From Tabrizicola flagellatus (GTDB taxonomy: Bacteria > Pseudomonadota > Alphaproteobacteria > Rhodobacterales > Rhodobacteraceae), in NCBI RefSeq assembly GCF_008271465.1, contig NZ_VMDU01000015.1, forward strand, positions 1-64,000: 64,000 nucleotides of DNA. The letters are read 5' to 3'. Below the pieces are notes generated by a model. The model was not told the DNA's origin, made no database searches, and saw only the letters and a program-made list of their open reading frames with translations. Position numbers and translations under genes: made by a program. Below are positions 1 to 9,183 of the stretch, in pieces; positions within the stretch are counted from its first letter, which is position 1, and the number at the start of each line of letters is the position of its first letter.

Positions 1-118
1 CGGCGCACTTGCCCAACCCAAAACCGACCACTATCAACCCCAAGGACTCTCGTTATGAACGAGGGACGACCGGGGGGCAGGTCAGACCCAATGGCTGTTA
101 GCGGGGCAAGCCCAACCG

Positions 119-3100
119 TTATTGCTGACTTGCTCGAAGGCCTTCCCATAGCTGGCCGGGCCCAAGGAGGATCTCCTTCAGCCCCTCACGAACCTTCTCG
201 CTGTCCAAGGCTTGCTTGCTCATGAGCGAGTGGGCAGCGAACGAGTCGATAATCGCATTCGTCAACTCCTCAGACAGGTTCGGTGATGCGGCGAATTGTT
301 GCTTGCTGTTGTTCTTAGCTTGCTTCGCCAGGACATCGGACTCCATCAGCTTCTTGCGAAGTACCTCATTCACATAGACAAGTTTGTCATCGTCCGTCAG
401 CGACCCCTCGAATAGGTCGTTCACGCGGCTGATAATTTCTGCCAGCCTTACCTTCTCGGGGTCCCGGGCTTGACCAGATCCAGCTTCTGTCGTGGGTTTC
501 AGCTTGCTGTCGTCTCCACTAGGTGACAGCCGTTGGTTGCCCTTTGACGCCAGCTTGTGATGGCTCAGAACGACTTGGGACAGATCGACTTCCTCTCGTT
601 CTCTACCGAACTCTAGGAGCCGGACAAGGTACCTGAAGAATATGGCACGCTTCTCCACGGCGGTATTTCCGTAGTCGAAGATCTGAGAAAGGAAAGCGTA
701 GACCCTGAGGAAAGTCTGGATATCAGCCTTGAAGAGCTCAAGACCGTTCATAACCTCTCTGGCTTCACTTTCGGCCTTCGTTCGCCCTTCTTTCTTGGCT
801 TCGACCCAGGCCTTCTTAGCCTGGCCGTATTGCTTCACGATGCGCTGGGCGACAGGCTCTACTGCCTTCACGAGGTCGCTTTGACGCGAGGAAGGTTCCA
901 GAGCGGCTTTTACGACGCGCTCAACTTCGAAATCGTCATAGTGGCCGGAGCCATCAAGCTTTGCGCGAAGGTCGTAGATGAGGTTCGGGTCTGTGACGTC
1001 CTCCAGTTCGGCGTGACCGTAGTACTGACTGAATGCCTTCAGGACCTCGTCTGCGCTGTCGGAAAAGTCGAGGACATAGGTAGTGTCCTTGATGACGCCG
1101 TCTCTGGCGTATGCACGATTCAGGCGGGAAAGCGTTTGGACTGCTTGAACCCCTGCGAGCCGCCGATCAACATACATGGCGCACAGCAGTGGTTGGTCAA
1201 AGCCTGTCTGGAACTTGTTGGCGACTAGTAGAATGTGGAACTCGTCGGTGTCGAAGACCTCCTTGACGTCACGCCCGCGCAGATCAGGGTTCATCGCCTT
1301 ACCGGATTCGCTGAAGGGCTCTGACCCGCTCTCCTTGTCAACGACTTCGCCCGAAAAAGCGACGAGCGTTCCAATCGGGTACCTCTGATCGCTGATGTAC
1401 TTGTCGATCGCGAGCTTCCAGCGAACCGCCTCCTTCCGTGACTGAAGGACAACCATTGCTTTTGCTCTTCCATCTAGAAGGTGAGCGACGTTGCCACGGA
1501 AATGTTCGACTACGATCTTCACTTTCTGACTGATGTTGTAGGGATGAAGTCGTACCCAGTTCATCAATCCGCGCATTGCAGCGTCGCGCTCGACCTCGCA
1601 GCCATCCAGTTCCTTGCCTTCCGCGGCGAGGCGAAAAGCTAGGCTGTAAGGGGTATAGTTCTGGAGAACGTCGAGAATGAAACCTTCCTCGATTGCCTGA
1701 CGCATTGAGTAGACGTGGAAGGGCTGAGGCAGGTTGTCCTTGCTGGCGGGAGCATTCGGATCCGGGCGACGTCCGAACAGTTCCATCGTCTTCGCCTTAG
1801 GCGTTGCCGTGAAGGCCACGTAAGTGACCCCCTTGTCGCTAGCCCGTGCCCGCATTTGCGCCGCGAGGATGTCTTCTGTGCTGTACTCGCCGCCGTCCCT
1901 CAGCTCCTCGAGCTCTTCGGGAGACAGAGCTTCCTTCAGCTTTGTGGCGGCCTCCCCCGTCTGCGAACTGTGTGCCTCGTCTGCAATGACCGCGAAGGTC
2001 TTGCCTTGTGTGGCGGACAGTCGCCGCACCTCATCCAGAGCGAAGGGGAATGTCTGGATCGTGCAGACAACGATCTTCTTGCCCCCCGCAAGGGCCTGGG
2101 CAAGCTGGCCGCTCTTGCTTCCTCCGTCGCCCTTGATTGTCTCGACGACACCGAGCGTTCGCTCGAAGCTGAAGATCGCCTCTTGCAGCTGCCCATCAAT
2201 CACGCGCCGGTCAGACACCACGATCACAGTATCGAAAATCTTGCGACCGTCTGCATCATGGAGATCGGCAAGGAAGTGTGCCGACCAGGCAATCGAGTTC
2301 GTCTTCCCCGATCCCGCGGAATGCTGGATCAGGTACTTCTTTCCCGGGCCCTCAGCGAGGACTGTCCGCACAAGCTTTCGTGTTGCGTCAAGCTGATGGT
2401 ATCTGGGGAATACCAGAGCCTTCGGATTACCCTTCTTGTCCTTCTGGGCGATGATGTAGCGGCCGATCAGTTCCAGCCAGCTTTCGCGGTCCCAGACCTC
2501 CTCCCAAAGGTAGGATGTGCGGTGTCCGTTTGGATTCAGTGGGTTTCCCGCCGCGCCGTTGTCTCCCTTGTTGAATGGCAAGAAGCTGGTGGCCTTTCCG
2601 GCCAGCTTCGTCGTCATAAAGACTTGCGCATTGCTCACCGCGAAGTGGACCAGTGCACCACTTGGGAAGCTTAGCAGAGGCTCAGTTCGACCCGTGCTCC
2701 GAGGTGGACGATCATACCGATACTGGTCGATCGCGTCATCGACGCTTTGGGTGAAATCGGTCTTCAGCTCCGCCGTGGCTACCGGAATACCGTTCAGGAA
2801 GAGGACGAGATCGATCGAGTTCTCGTTCGTCGTCGAATACCTCACCTGTCGGATTACACGCAGCCTGTTCGCCTGGTACCGCGCAACGATCTCGGGATTT
2901 TCCGACAGAGCGGGCTTGAACTCAGCAAGCTTTAGGCTCCCCCGAACGCCAATCATTTCGATACCATGGCGCAGAACGTCGAGAGTTCCTCGCGCGTCGA
3001 TCTGTTTGCGGATCCTGTCGAAGAGGGGACCCTCTCCAGACTTTGCGATGATCTCCCAGGTCTTGGGCTGGGATTCCTTCAGCCAGTCGACGAGATCGGG

Positions 3101-3220
3101 AGTGAACAGCGCCCTCTCTCTGTCATATTGCCTGGCATCGCCAGCGCCACAAAGCCAGCCATGCGAGGACAGGTGGCCGCAGATCTCGTCCTCGAAGCTG
3201 ACCTCCTTGTGGATGCTCAT
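119..3220 (-). CDS. hsdR: Type I restriction enzyme, R (motor/nuclease) subunit
   Basis: 1033 aa. Supplies ATP-driven DNA translocation and cleavage in a type I restriction complex with HsdM and HsdS. The N-terminal nuclease core has a PD-(D/E)xK signature, with D137 in a hydrophobic strand and E151-x-K153. Then come superfamily 2 helicase motifs: Walker A SAGSGKT at 301-307, DEAH at 414-417 and FTATP near 488. The C-terminal third is the helical region usually needed to dock to the methylase core. Length is normal for the family and the frame is intact. It is the last gene of the minus-strand hsd operon, 132 nt after the AlbA_2-type gene. Base composition is less GC-rich than the core genes after 9.3 kb, which fits acquisition by transfer. 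Family assignment is secure; the recognition sequence cannot be read from this subunit. Confidence 0.95.
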   Translation of the reverse strand: MSIHKEVSFEDEICGHLSSHGWLCGAGDARQYDRERALFTPDLVDWLKESQPKTWEIIAKSGEGPLFDRIRKQIDARGTLDVLRHGIEMIGVRGSLKLAEFKPALSENPEIVARYQANRLRVIRQVRYSTTNENSIDLVLFLNGIPVATAELKTDFTQSVDDAIDQYRYDRPPRSTGRTEPLLSFPSGALVHFAVSNAQVFMTTKLAGKATSFLPFNKGDNGAAGNPLNPNGHRTSYLWEEVWDRESWLELIGRYIIAQKDKKGNPKALVFPRYHQLDATRKLVRTVLAEGPGKKYLIQHSAGSGKTNSIAWSAHFLADLHDADGRKIFDTVIVVSDRRVIDGQLQEAIFSFERTLGVVETIKGDGGSKSGQLAQALAGGKKIVVCTIQTFPFALDEVRRLSATQGKTFAVIADEAHSSQTGEAATKLKEALSPEELEELRDGGEYSTEDILAAQMRARASDKGVTYVAFTATPKAKTMELFGRRPDPNAPASKDNLPQPFHVYSMRQAIEEGFILDVLQNYTPYSLAFRLAAEGKELDGCEVERDAAMRGLMNWVRLHPYNISQKVKIVVEHFRGNVAHLLDGRAKAMVVLQSRKEAVRWKLAIDKYISDQRYPIGTLVAFSGEVVDKESGSEPFSESGKAMNPDLRGRDVKEVFDTDEFHILLVANKFQTGFDQPLLCAMYVDRRLAGVQAVQTLSRLNRAYARDGVIKDTTYVLDFSDSADEVLKAFSQYYGHAELEDVTDPNLIYDLRAKLDGSGHYDDFEVERVVKAALEPSSRQSDLVKAVEPVAQRIVKQYGQAKKAWVEAKKEGRTKAESEAREVMNGLELFKADIQTFLRVYAFLSQIFDYGNTAVEKRAIFFRYLVRLLEFGREREEVDLSQVVLSHHKLASKGNQRLSPSGDDSKLKPTTEAGSGQARDPEKVRLAEIISRVNDLFEGSLTDDDKLVYVNEVLRKKLMESDVLAKQAKNNSKQQFAASPNLSEELTNAIIDSFAAHSLMSKQALDSEKVREGLKEILLGPGQLWEGLRASQQ

Positions 3221-3352
3221 GCCCGTCTCCCGGTGGCTTCAGTCAAACAACAGGCAAATAAAGCACACCCAGGCAGGCCCATGAAAAGCAAGACATTTTC
3301 CTGCTACACGCGACCTCGCCGGCAAGCCCAGTCAAGAAAGCTGCAAATAACG

Positions 3353-4810
3353 CTAAGCCCATGCCGGGATGTACCTCGCGTTCCGCTTACCCTGTTCAGG
3401 ATCGTACGGCTTGATCACGCCCTCATCCAAGGCGTCCCTGATGATACGGGAAGCCATGGAACTGTTCTTTTCATCGAAGCCGAACCTCTCTCGCAGTGAG
3501 GTATTGGTCATCTCCTCGCGCATCACGTACTTCAGACAGGCATGAAGGTAGCACGCGTGAACACGATCTGCTCTGTCCATGTCCCTGAAATCCTTGTGCG
3601 CGAAGAGAACGGCACGTGCTGCGCCTCCGCTCGTCTCCCATCGTGGAGGAGGGAGTTGGTAGACCTCGGTCTCGTTCACAACCTTGTCCACGCCGCTGCC
3701 ACGTTCCTCACAGACACCGATCCGACGCATGAATGCGGCGAGCGCCTCGTTTCGCGATCGCGGGGCTTGGTCCAACAGGCGGTCAATGTCTCCCAAGGGA
3801 ACGCCCGGGTTCGTGATTTCGACGCGGTCCTCGAACACTTCGACCATCGGACCGCTTCCGGTGATCGTGAAGTCCTGGTGTATCAACGCATTTGCGATCA
3901 ACTCTCGTAGAGCCAGATCGGGGTACATGGCGACTTCTTGGCGCAGGGCAGTTCCGACAACCTCGTTGCGAGGCAATAGCGCCTTCAGGTATTCCATCAG
4001 GCGCTCAAAACCTACGGCATACCCCTTCCGACCCTCCTGTTCCCTCTCCGTCTGCATCCGGCCTTTGCCCCTGTAAACGATCAGGCGTACAGCCTTCCGG
4101 GCGACGGTGGGGAACTGCGTAAGATCGCGGGCGAACAGGATTGCCCCGAGGTTCGTAATGTCCCAGTGACCGGCATCGTTCCTCCGAATGAAGTCCTCAT
4201 CCGCAAGCGCGAGGAGAATCTTGGAACTCTCCCCCGGCAAGGGGAGTTTGCGCAACTCGAAGTACGCTGGGTACTCCAGCAGCTTCAGGACGTCCTCGCC
4301 GCCCTTGTCGGCAACTGCGAGTTGGCGCTCAAAGGGCGTTACGTCAAAACTCCTCCAGAGGTCGCGTTCCATCTGCGGCACATCTCGCAAGGAGCGGTTC
4401 GTGGACCCGACACGCACGAGTTCCTTTCCCGAGAATGCGGTTGGCTGTCCGCGAGCTGCCGGGACCTCCAGAACCACGATCGACTGACCGCCTACCTCGC
4501 CAGAGTGAAACCGGATATGAAGCCGGGGCGAGAGCATCTGGACCAACCAACTCTCAAGATCCTGATTGCCCTTCTTGCTCGATGAAGGCACAAAATCCGT
4601 GCCGACGATGGCGTGAGACCCATCTTCGATGCCCCAAACGAGCCAGGCAGTTTCCTTGCCGTTGAGGGTGGCGGCATTGGAAAGTGCCGCGATCAGCTCG
4701 CCGATCGTCTGCGGGTCGCCGTTGTTCTCCTTGAACTCGACCCACGGGGTTTCAGCGGGCAAGCGGCGAAGTTCGTTGACAAGGCGAGTGAGCTGGTCCG
4801 GATCCATCAT
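3353..4810 (-). CDS. AlbA_2 (Schlafen-like) / HATPase_c_4 putative regulator inside the hsd operon
   Basis: 485 aa. Residues about 15-145 resemble the AlbA_2 domain (WVEFKEN at 23-29, then a conserved beta-rich stretch), a putative nucleic-acid-binding or Schlafen-related module. Residues 300-336 (RELIANALIHQDF, then NPG) match the N-box and following motif of the HATPase_c_4 family. Residues 420-485 look like a winged-helix DNA-binding tail. Such proteins are generally annotated as ATP-binding transcriptional regulators (family knowledge). It lies between hsdS (4-nt gap) and hsdR, so it is probably co-expressed with the R-M genes. A role in controlling HsdR expression or acting as an extra defence effector is inference. 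Low-GC composition matches the rest of the island. Confidence 0.8.
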   Translation of the reverse strand: MMDPDQLTRLVNELRRLPAETPWVEFKENNGDPQTIGELIAALSNAATLNGKETAWLVWGIEDGSHAIVGTDFVPSSSKKGNQDLESWLVQMLSPRLHIRFHSGEVGGQSIVVLEVPAARGQPTAFSGKELVRVGSTNRSLRDVPQMERDLWRSFDVTPFERQLAVADKGGEDVLKLLEYPAYFELRKLPLPGESSKILLALADEDFIRRNDAGHWDITNLGAILFARDLTQFPTVARKAVRLIVYRGKGRMQTEREQEGRKGYAVGFERLMEYLKALLPRNEVVGTALRQEVAMYPDLALRELIANALIHQDFTITGSGPMVEVFEDRVEITNPGVPLGDIDRLLDQAPRSRNEALAAFMRRIGVCEERGSGVDKVVNETEVYQLPPPRWETSGGAARAVLFAHKDFRDMDRADRVHACYLHACLKYVMREEMTNTSLRERFGFDEKNSSMASRIIRDALDEGVIKPYDPEQGKRNARYIPAWA

Positions 4811-4814
4811 GTCG

Positions 4815-6173
4815 TCAGGCAGCCTCCGTCGATATGGGGATCTCGCCGCGCACGTCGATCTTGCCGGTGACAGCGGCAGAGATCAGGGCGCTGCGGCGTT
4901 CCTGGAGGAGGGCGATGGCTTTCTCGGCCTCGGCTACAAGCTCAACAAACTTCGAGGTCTTCCGATCGATGTATTCAACAACCTTGGCTTGCTCTTCTAT
5001 CGGGGGTATCGGCACGACGAAGTTCGAGACGTCATCAAGCGCCAGCTGAACCTTAGTGCCGCCGTATCCCTGTTCTTCAAGGTAGGTGCGCCCAACCATA
5101 GAAAGCGCGACCTGTCCCGCCCATTCTGGCAAAATGCGCTTACTCTTCAGTCGGGCCAGAGCGACGTGCTGGCTGACGAATGCCGTTTCGAGTCCCTCGG
5201 GTACCACTGCGACTGAACCGAGATACGCAGTTATGGAGAAGAGCAAGTCGCCAGCCTTCACCTTAGTGCGCTCGCCTTCTGAACCCTTCGGCACGTCGAC
5301 CCGTTGAATGTCCTGCAAGTTCAGCCCCAGCGAGTCTCGCGTTAGGTTTCCAATGCGCAGGAAGAGAGCGCCATCGTCGGCATAATGCTCAGCCCAACCC
5401 CTCGATCCGCTCGTCAAGAACTCGAGATCATGCTTCAGCCTGCCCATACTCCAGTGTTCCGGAATCTTCCCCAGCCAACCAACACCAGAGTCCTTCATTG
5501 GGGCTGCGGCGTCGAGGCCCTTGGTGACGGCGTGGGAGATGACGGCCTGGCGCTTCTCCTTCAGAAGCGCAATCAGACGCCGCTGCTCCTCGACCAGTGC
5601 ATCGATCTTCCCCGTCTCTCGGTCAAGAAACGCTGCGATGGCGCATTGTTCGGCTAAGGGTGGGACAGGGAAACGAGTCTCGCTGAGGTATTCCTGCTCG
5701 ATGCTCTCTACAGTCGCACCTTGCTTTCGCCACAGATACAAGAGCTGATCGTTATGGCCCATAATTACGTGGGCGAAGTATGCGGGAAGGTAGTGTGCTT
5801 GATCGAACCTGACGGCCCGAATGTCCTGATTGAGAGCCACGGGCACCGCGTTTATTGCAACGGGTATTGTGTGCTTTAGAATACCAGACCTTACCACGAG
5901 CAGTACTGCTCCGATGTCTACCAACGTCGATGCACTTTCGGACAGTCCGCGCTCAGATATGCATTCTTCTGATGTATTGATTCGCGACACCTTCATATCT
6001 TTGGGGGAAACCCAAGGAATGGAACCTCCCCAATAATCAAGGTTGCTTCGGTCCGGAGTTCCACCCCCTGTGAAATCAGCCAAATACTTGAGCTTTGCTA
6101 CCTTCCAGTGGCCTGGAAGCCGCCCGAGCCACTCCACACCGCTATCCCGATAGTTGGGGTAAGCCCCGCTCAC
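4815..6173 (-). CDS. hsdS: Type I restriction enzyme, specificity subunit
   Basis: 452 aa. Determines the bipartite DNA target of the HsdM/HsdR complex. Two target-recognition domains are arranged as an internal duplication. Each half opens with a similar stretch (DSGVEWLGRLPGHW near residue 10, DSGVGWLGKIPEHW near 230). Each ends in a helical spacer: one with IDALVEEQRRLIALLKEKRQ, one with a related AIALLQERRSALISAAVTG sequence near the C-terminus. The long helices fix the spacing of the two half-sites. The stop codon of the upstream 122-aa ORF overlaps this start by 4 nt, indicating translational coupling. Complete and in frame. Confidence 0.93.
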   Translation of the reverse strand: MSGAYPNYRDSGVEWLGRLPGHWKVAKLKYLADFTGGGTPDRSNLDYWGGSIPWVSPKDMKVSRINTSEECISERGLSESASTLVDIGAVLLVVRSGILKHTIPVAINAVPVALNQDIRAVRFDQAHYLPAYFAHVIMGHNDQLLYLWRKQGATVESIEQEYLSETRFPVPPLAEQCAIAAFLDRETGKIDALVEEQRRLIALLKEKRQAVISHAVTKGLDAAAPMKDSGVGWLGKIPEHWSMGRLKHDLEFLTSGSRGWAEHYADDGALFLRIGNLTRDSLGLNLQDIQRVDVPKGSEGERTKVKAGDLLFSITAYLGSVAVVPEGLETAFVSQHVALARLKSKRILPEWAGQVALSMVGRTYLEEQGYGGTKVQLALDDVSNFVVPIPPIEEQAKVVEYIDRKTSKFVELVAEAEKAIALLQERRSALISAAVTGKIDVRGEIPISTEAA

Positions 6174-6538
6174 GACGCCCCTCCGTCGCCAGCCACTTCC
6201 AGGATCACTCGCACGGCTTGCCAGATGCCGGTGACCTTGAAGCAGATCAGATCGACATCATCGAATCCGCCGTTCCCGAACAGGTTATGGTTCGGACGGC
6301 TCCTGCCGTAGTCTGCTGCCTGGTACGCCTTCTTGTTGATGCCAGCGAGGCGCGAGGCATCGACATCATCCTTTGCGACCCAAAGGTTCTGGAATCTGAT
6401 CCGTTCAGGCTCGATCCCGATGACCCTACCAGAGCTGGTTCGGTACAGGTGGGCGTGTTCATGCGCTGCGGTCTTCGCGATCGATGGATGCGTGTCGAGC
6501 AGCTCAAATACAGCTTTTCGCAGTTCTTCACCTGTCAT
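6170..6538 (-). CDS. Hypothetical 122-aa protein between hsdM and hsdS
   Basis: 122 aa, not recognised. It overlaps the end of hsdM by 4 nt and the start of hsdS by 4 nt, so it is translated as part of the R-M operon. The N-terminal half is helical and charged (EELRKAVFELLDTHP), followed by a His-rich stretch (AHEHAHLYRT). The C-terminal half contains a hydrophobic beta/helix pattern (DVDLICFKVTGIWQAVRVILEV). There is no signal peptide, membrane span or clear catalytic motif. Position suggests an accessory or regulatory subunit of the type I system, which is inference only. Confidence 0.75.
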   Translation of the reverse strand: MTGEELRKAVFELLDTHPSIAKTAAHEHAHLYRTSSGRVIGIEPERIRFQNLWVAKDDVDASRLAGINKKAYQAADYGRSRPNHNLFGNGGFDDVDLICFKVTGIWQAVRVILEVAGDGGAS

Positions 6539-8370
6539 GCCGCCAACTCCGCGAGCATTTTTTGGATAGTCCGCGTGACCTCCACCAGGTCCTTGTCGAT
6601 ATCAGCAAGATCCCGCGGGGGCTCGAAGACATAGAAGTACCGGTTGAACGGAATCTCGTAGCCGATCCTGGTCTTGTCATGGTCAATCCAGGCGTCGGGA
6701 GCGTGGGGGAGCACCTCACGTTGGAAGTACGCCTCCACGTCCTCGGATAGTGGCACAAGCTCCGTGTCGCGCAGCGACGTGTCGGGCTGCGGCTGTCCTT
6801 TCTGCTGGCCACGCGTCCCAACGACGACCTGCCCAGCTTCGTCGTACAGTGGACGCTCCACGGTGATTTGTCGGTATCCGAAGGCCTTGTTACTCAGCAG
6901 CAGTGAAAGGGGCTTCAGTCTCACCTTGCCGCCTTCTGGGGCATCAGGCGTCTTCTCGCCATTAGTCACGACCTGCCTGGCGATTTCCTTGCCATCGGCA
7001 TTCAGAACGGTCGCAAGCTTTGCCTCGACACAGTCGCCGAACAGGCGGGTCACAGTCGCGATGCCGTCCTCGCTGATTTCCTTGCGCTTGGAACCCAGGG
7101 ACTTCCGCATCTTCTGCCAAAGATCGCTTGCGTCGATAAGCTGGACGAGACCCTTGCGGTGATCCGGCTTGCGGTTCGACAGGATCCAGACGTAGGTGGA
7201 AATGCCGGTGTTGTAGAAGAGATCAGTCGGCAGTCCGATGATCGCCTCGACAAGGTCATTCTCCAGCACATATCGACGGATCTCGCTCTCGCCCGATCCA
7301 GCACCGCCGGTGAAGAGAGGCGACCCGTTCAGCACAATGCCGAAGCGCGAGCCGCCATCCTTTGCAGGTCGCATCTTTGACAGGAGGTGCATGAGAAACA
7401 GGAGGGAGCCATCGGAGACCCTTGGCAAACCGGGACCAAAACGCCCGCTGAAACCTTTGACCTCGTGCTCGCGTTTGACCTCCTTCTCGACTTTCTTCCA
7501 CTCCACACCGAAGGGCGGGTTGGACAGCATGTAGTCGAACTTGGTATCAGGATGGCCGTCATCGGACAGCGTATTGCCCGCAACAATATTGCGGACATCC
7601 TGCCCCTTGATCAGCATGTCTGCCTTGCAGATCGCATAAGAGAGATCGTTCAGCTCCTGCCCGAACATGGTCAGGCGAGCCTCGGGATTGTGTTCCGAGA
7701 GATACTCGTCCGCGACTGAAAGCATCCCGCCGGTCCCTGCTGTCGGGTCGTAGATGGTGCGGACAACACCTGGCTTCGACAGTACGTCGTCATCCTCAAC
7801 GAACAGGAGATTGACCATCAAACGGATAACCTCGCGCGGCGTGAAGTGCTCCCCGGCGGTGTCGTTCGAGGCTTCAGCGAACTTTCGGATCAGTTCTTCG
7901 AAGACAAGGCCCATCTGCATGTTGGACACTCGGTCCGGGTGCAGGTCGAAGCCAGCGAACTTCTCGGTCACCAAATAGAGTAGCTTATTTCTGTTGAGGC
8001 GATCGATCTGCTCCGCAAAGGAGAAGCGGTCAAAGATGTCCTTCACCTCCGGCGAGAACCCCTCGACATAGGACAGAAGGTTCGGGGCAATATTGTCCTG
8101 GTCGCCGACAAGGCGCCGCATGTCGAGAGGCGAGGCATTATAGAATGCTGCTCCGGAAACCCTGCGCATGAAGGGATCTGGGTTCAGTCCAGCTTTGGAC
8201 TTCTCATCCCTCTCTCGCAGAACCGCCGCCTTGGTCGGCTCGAGGACACAGTCGAGGCGGCGCAAGACAGTGAGCGGAAGGATCACACGCCCGTACTCTG
8301 ACTGCCTGTAGTCACCACGGAGAAGATCCGCGACCGACCAGATCAGCGACGATATTGGGGCTTGAGACAT
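6535..8370 (-). CDS. hsdM: Type I restriction enzyme, DNA N6-adenine methyltransferase subunit
   Basis: 611 aa from the ATG at 8370. The frame stays open to an upstream TTG at 8442, but the ATG gives the usual HsdM N-terminus. It methylates adenine in the target half-sites and forms the core of the R-M complex. An N-terminal helical HsdM_N domain (about 1-150) precedes the methyltransferase domain: EEL..KFAE..N..AGEHFTPRE at 158-180, SAM motif I DPTAGTGG at 208-215, and catalytic NPPF at 284-287. The C-terminal region (about 480-611) is long and charged. First of the tightly packed minus-strand set hsdM, 122-aa ORF, hsdS, AlbA_2 gene. Confidence 0.94.
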   Translation of the reverse strand: MSQAPISSLIWSVADLLRGDYRQSEYGRVILPLTVLRRLDCVLEPTKAAVLRERDEKSKAGLNPDPFMRRVSGAAFYNASPLDMRRLVGDQDNIAPNLLSYVEGFSPEVKDIFDRFSFAEQIDRLNRNKLLYLVTEKFAGFDLHPDRVSNMQMGLVFEELIRKFAEASNDTAGEHFTPREVIRLMVNLLFVEDDDVLSKPGVVRTIYDPTAGTGGMLSVADEYLSEHNPEARLTMFGQELNDLSYAICKADMLIKGQDVRNIVAGNTLSDDGHPDTKFDYMLSNPPFGVEWKKVEKEVKREHEVKGFSGRFGPGLPRVSDGSLLFLMHLLSKMRPAKDGGSRFGIVLNGSPLFTGGAGSGESEIRRYVLENDLVEAIIGLPTDLFYNTGISTYVWILSNRKPDHRKGLVQLIDASDLWQKMRKSLGSKRKEISEDGIATVTRLFGDCVEAKLATVLNADGKEIARQVVTNGEKTPDAPEGGKVRLKPLSLLLSNKAFGYRQITVERPLYDEAGQVVVGTRGQQKGQPQPDTSLRDTELVPLSEDVEAYFQREVLPHAPDAWIDHDKTRIGYEIPFNRYFYVFEPPRDLADIDKDLVEVTRTIQKMLAELAA

Positions 8371-8582
8371 GTGCGGTACCGCCCAAACTGAAGAGTTCCA
8401 ATGCTTTTTCGGGATCGTACGTGGCACAAGGCGCAACCTCAAGCGGTTGATGCCGCGTTCCGACGCATGTCCGGGCGGTACGCGCCTCGCCTGAATGGCA
8501 ATCGATCAGGGCGAGAGTGAAGTCGCTGACTGCGTCTCAGCGCAGACGGCAACTCACGGACTCCTGCTTGAGGGCCCGCAGT

Positions 8583-8990
8583 TCACGTCCATCCAGCTGC
8601 GACAGCTTCTGCAAGTTCTCGAACGCTTGAGTACGGGGTCCTCTTACCTGCCATCAGGTCCTCCGCTTCCGCCAACGCGTTTGCCAGACCTGTCACCCAT
8701 GAGTGTTGCTCGAAGAAGAACTCGTTCGCTTCGAGATCCAACCGCCGATGGGAAACCACCCATCGTGCCCGCATCAGCCCACCCGAGTACTTTTGAAAAC
8801 GAAACTCATTCGCGAAGTTACCAGTTAGCGCCGATTTGACTCGCAGTTGAAAACCCATTGTCCATGCCGCCGCAGGGCCTTCGATGTCCAACGCGTAAAC
8901 TTCATAACCTCTCCTGAAGTACTTCGCGAGAAGAAGCTTGAGCATGTTCCTGTCGCCGTCCGACAGCTCACGCACAGCGGGCATCCGCAT
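8583..8990 (-). CDS. Hypothetical 135-aa protein upstream of hsdM
   Basis: 135 aa, family not recognised. It is in the same orientation as hsdM and ends 212 nt before the hsdM start. The sequence mixes beta-like stretches (GYEVYALDIEG, AWTMGFQLRV, FRFQKYSGGL, ARWVVSHRRL) with a C-terminal helix (VTGLANALAEAEDLM). There is no membrane segment or signal peptide. Composition is like the hsd genes, so it belongs to the same acquired block. It could be a small regulator or a passenger; nothing decides this. Confidence 0.55.
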   Translation of the reverse strand: MRMPAVRELSDGDRNMLKLLLAKYFRRGYEVYALDIEGPAAAWTMGFQLRVKSALTGNFANEFRFQKYSGGLMRARWVVSHRRLDLEANEFFFEQHSWVTGLANALAEAEDLMAGKRTPYSSVRELAEAVAAGWT

Positions 8991-9068
8991 TGTGTCTCCT
9001 TGACCATAACCTTCAACACCAGAGAAGCATTCTGCTCAGCTTCGATCAAGTCCACGAGCCGGTGTCGT

Positions 9069-9088
9069 CCTACGGGGAGAATCGTAGG
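9069..9088. repeat. Short inverted repeat between island and tRNA-Ser
   Basis: CCTACG / CGTAGG arms separated by 8 nt. They lie in the otherwise empty interval between the 135-aa gene and the tRNA-Ser 3' end. A 10-nt direct repeat (GTGTGGTGAA at 9101 and 9114) follows. Either could be island-boundary debris; no function is evident. Confidence 0.3.
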
Positions 9089-9183
9089 GAGGAGATGAGC
9101 GTGTGGTGAAATCGTGTGGTGAAGAGCGAAATGGCTCGCAGATATGTCCCTGATATTATGGGATTTTTTGCGCGTTTTATGGG

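Noticed and set aside
1-118. Short left flank before hsdR
   Set aside because: No gene, terminator or att-like sequence recognisable in 118 nt.
9101-9123. Direct repeat GTGTGGTGAA twice as an att site
   Set aside because: Only 10 nt, tandem, and unrelated to the tRNA 3' end.
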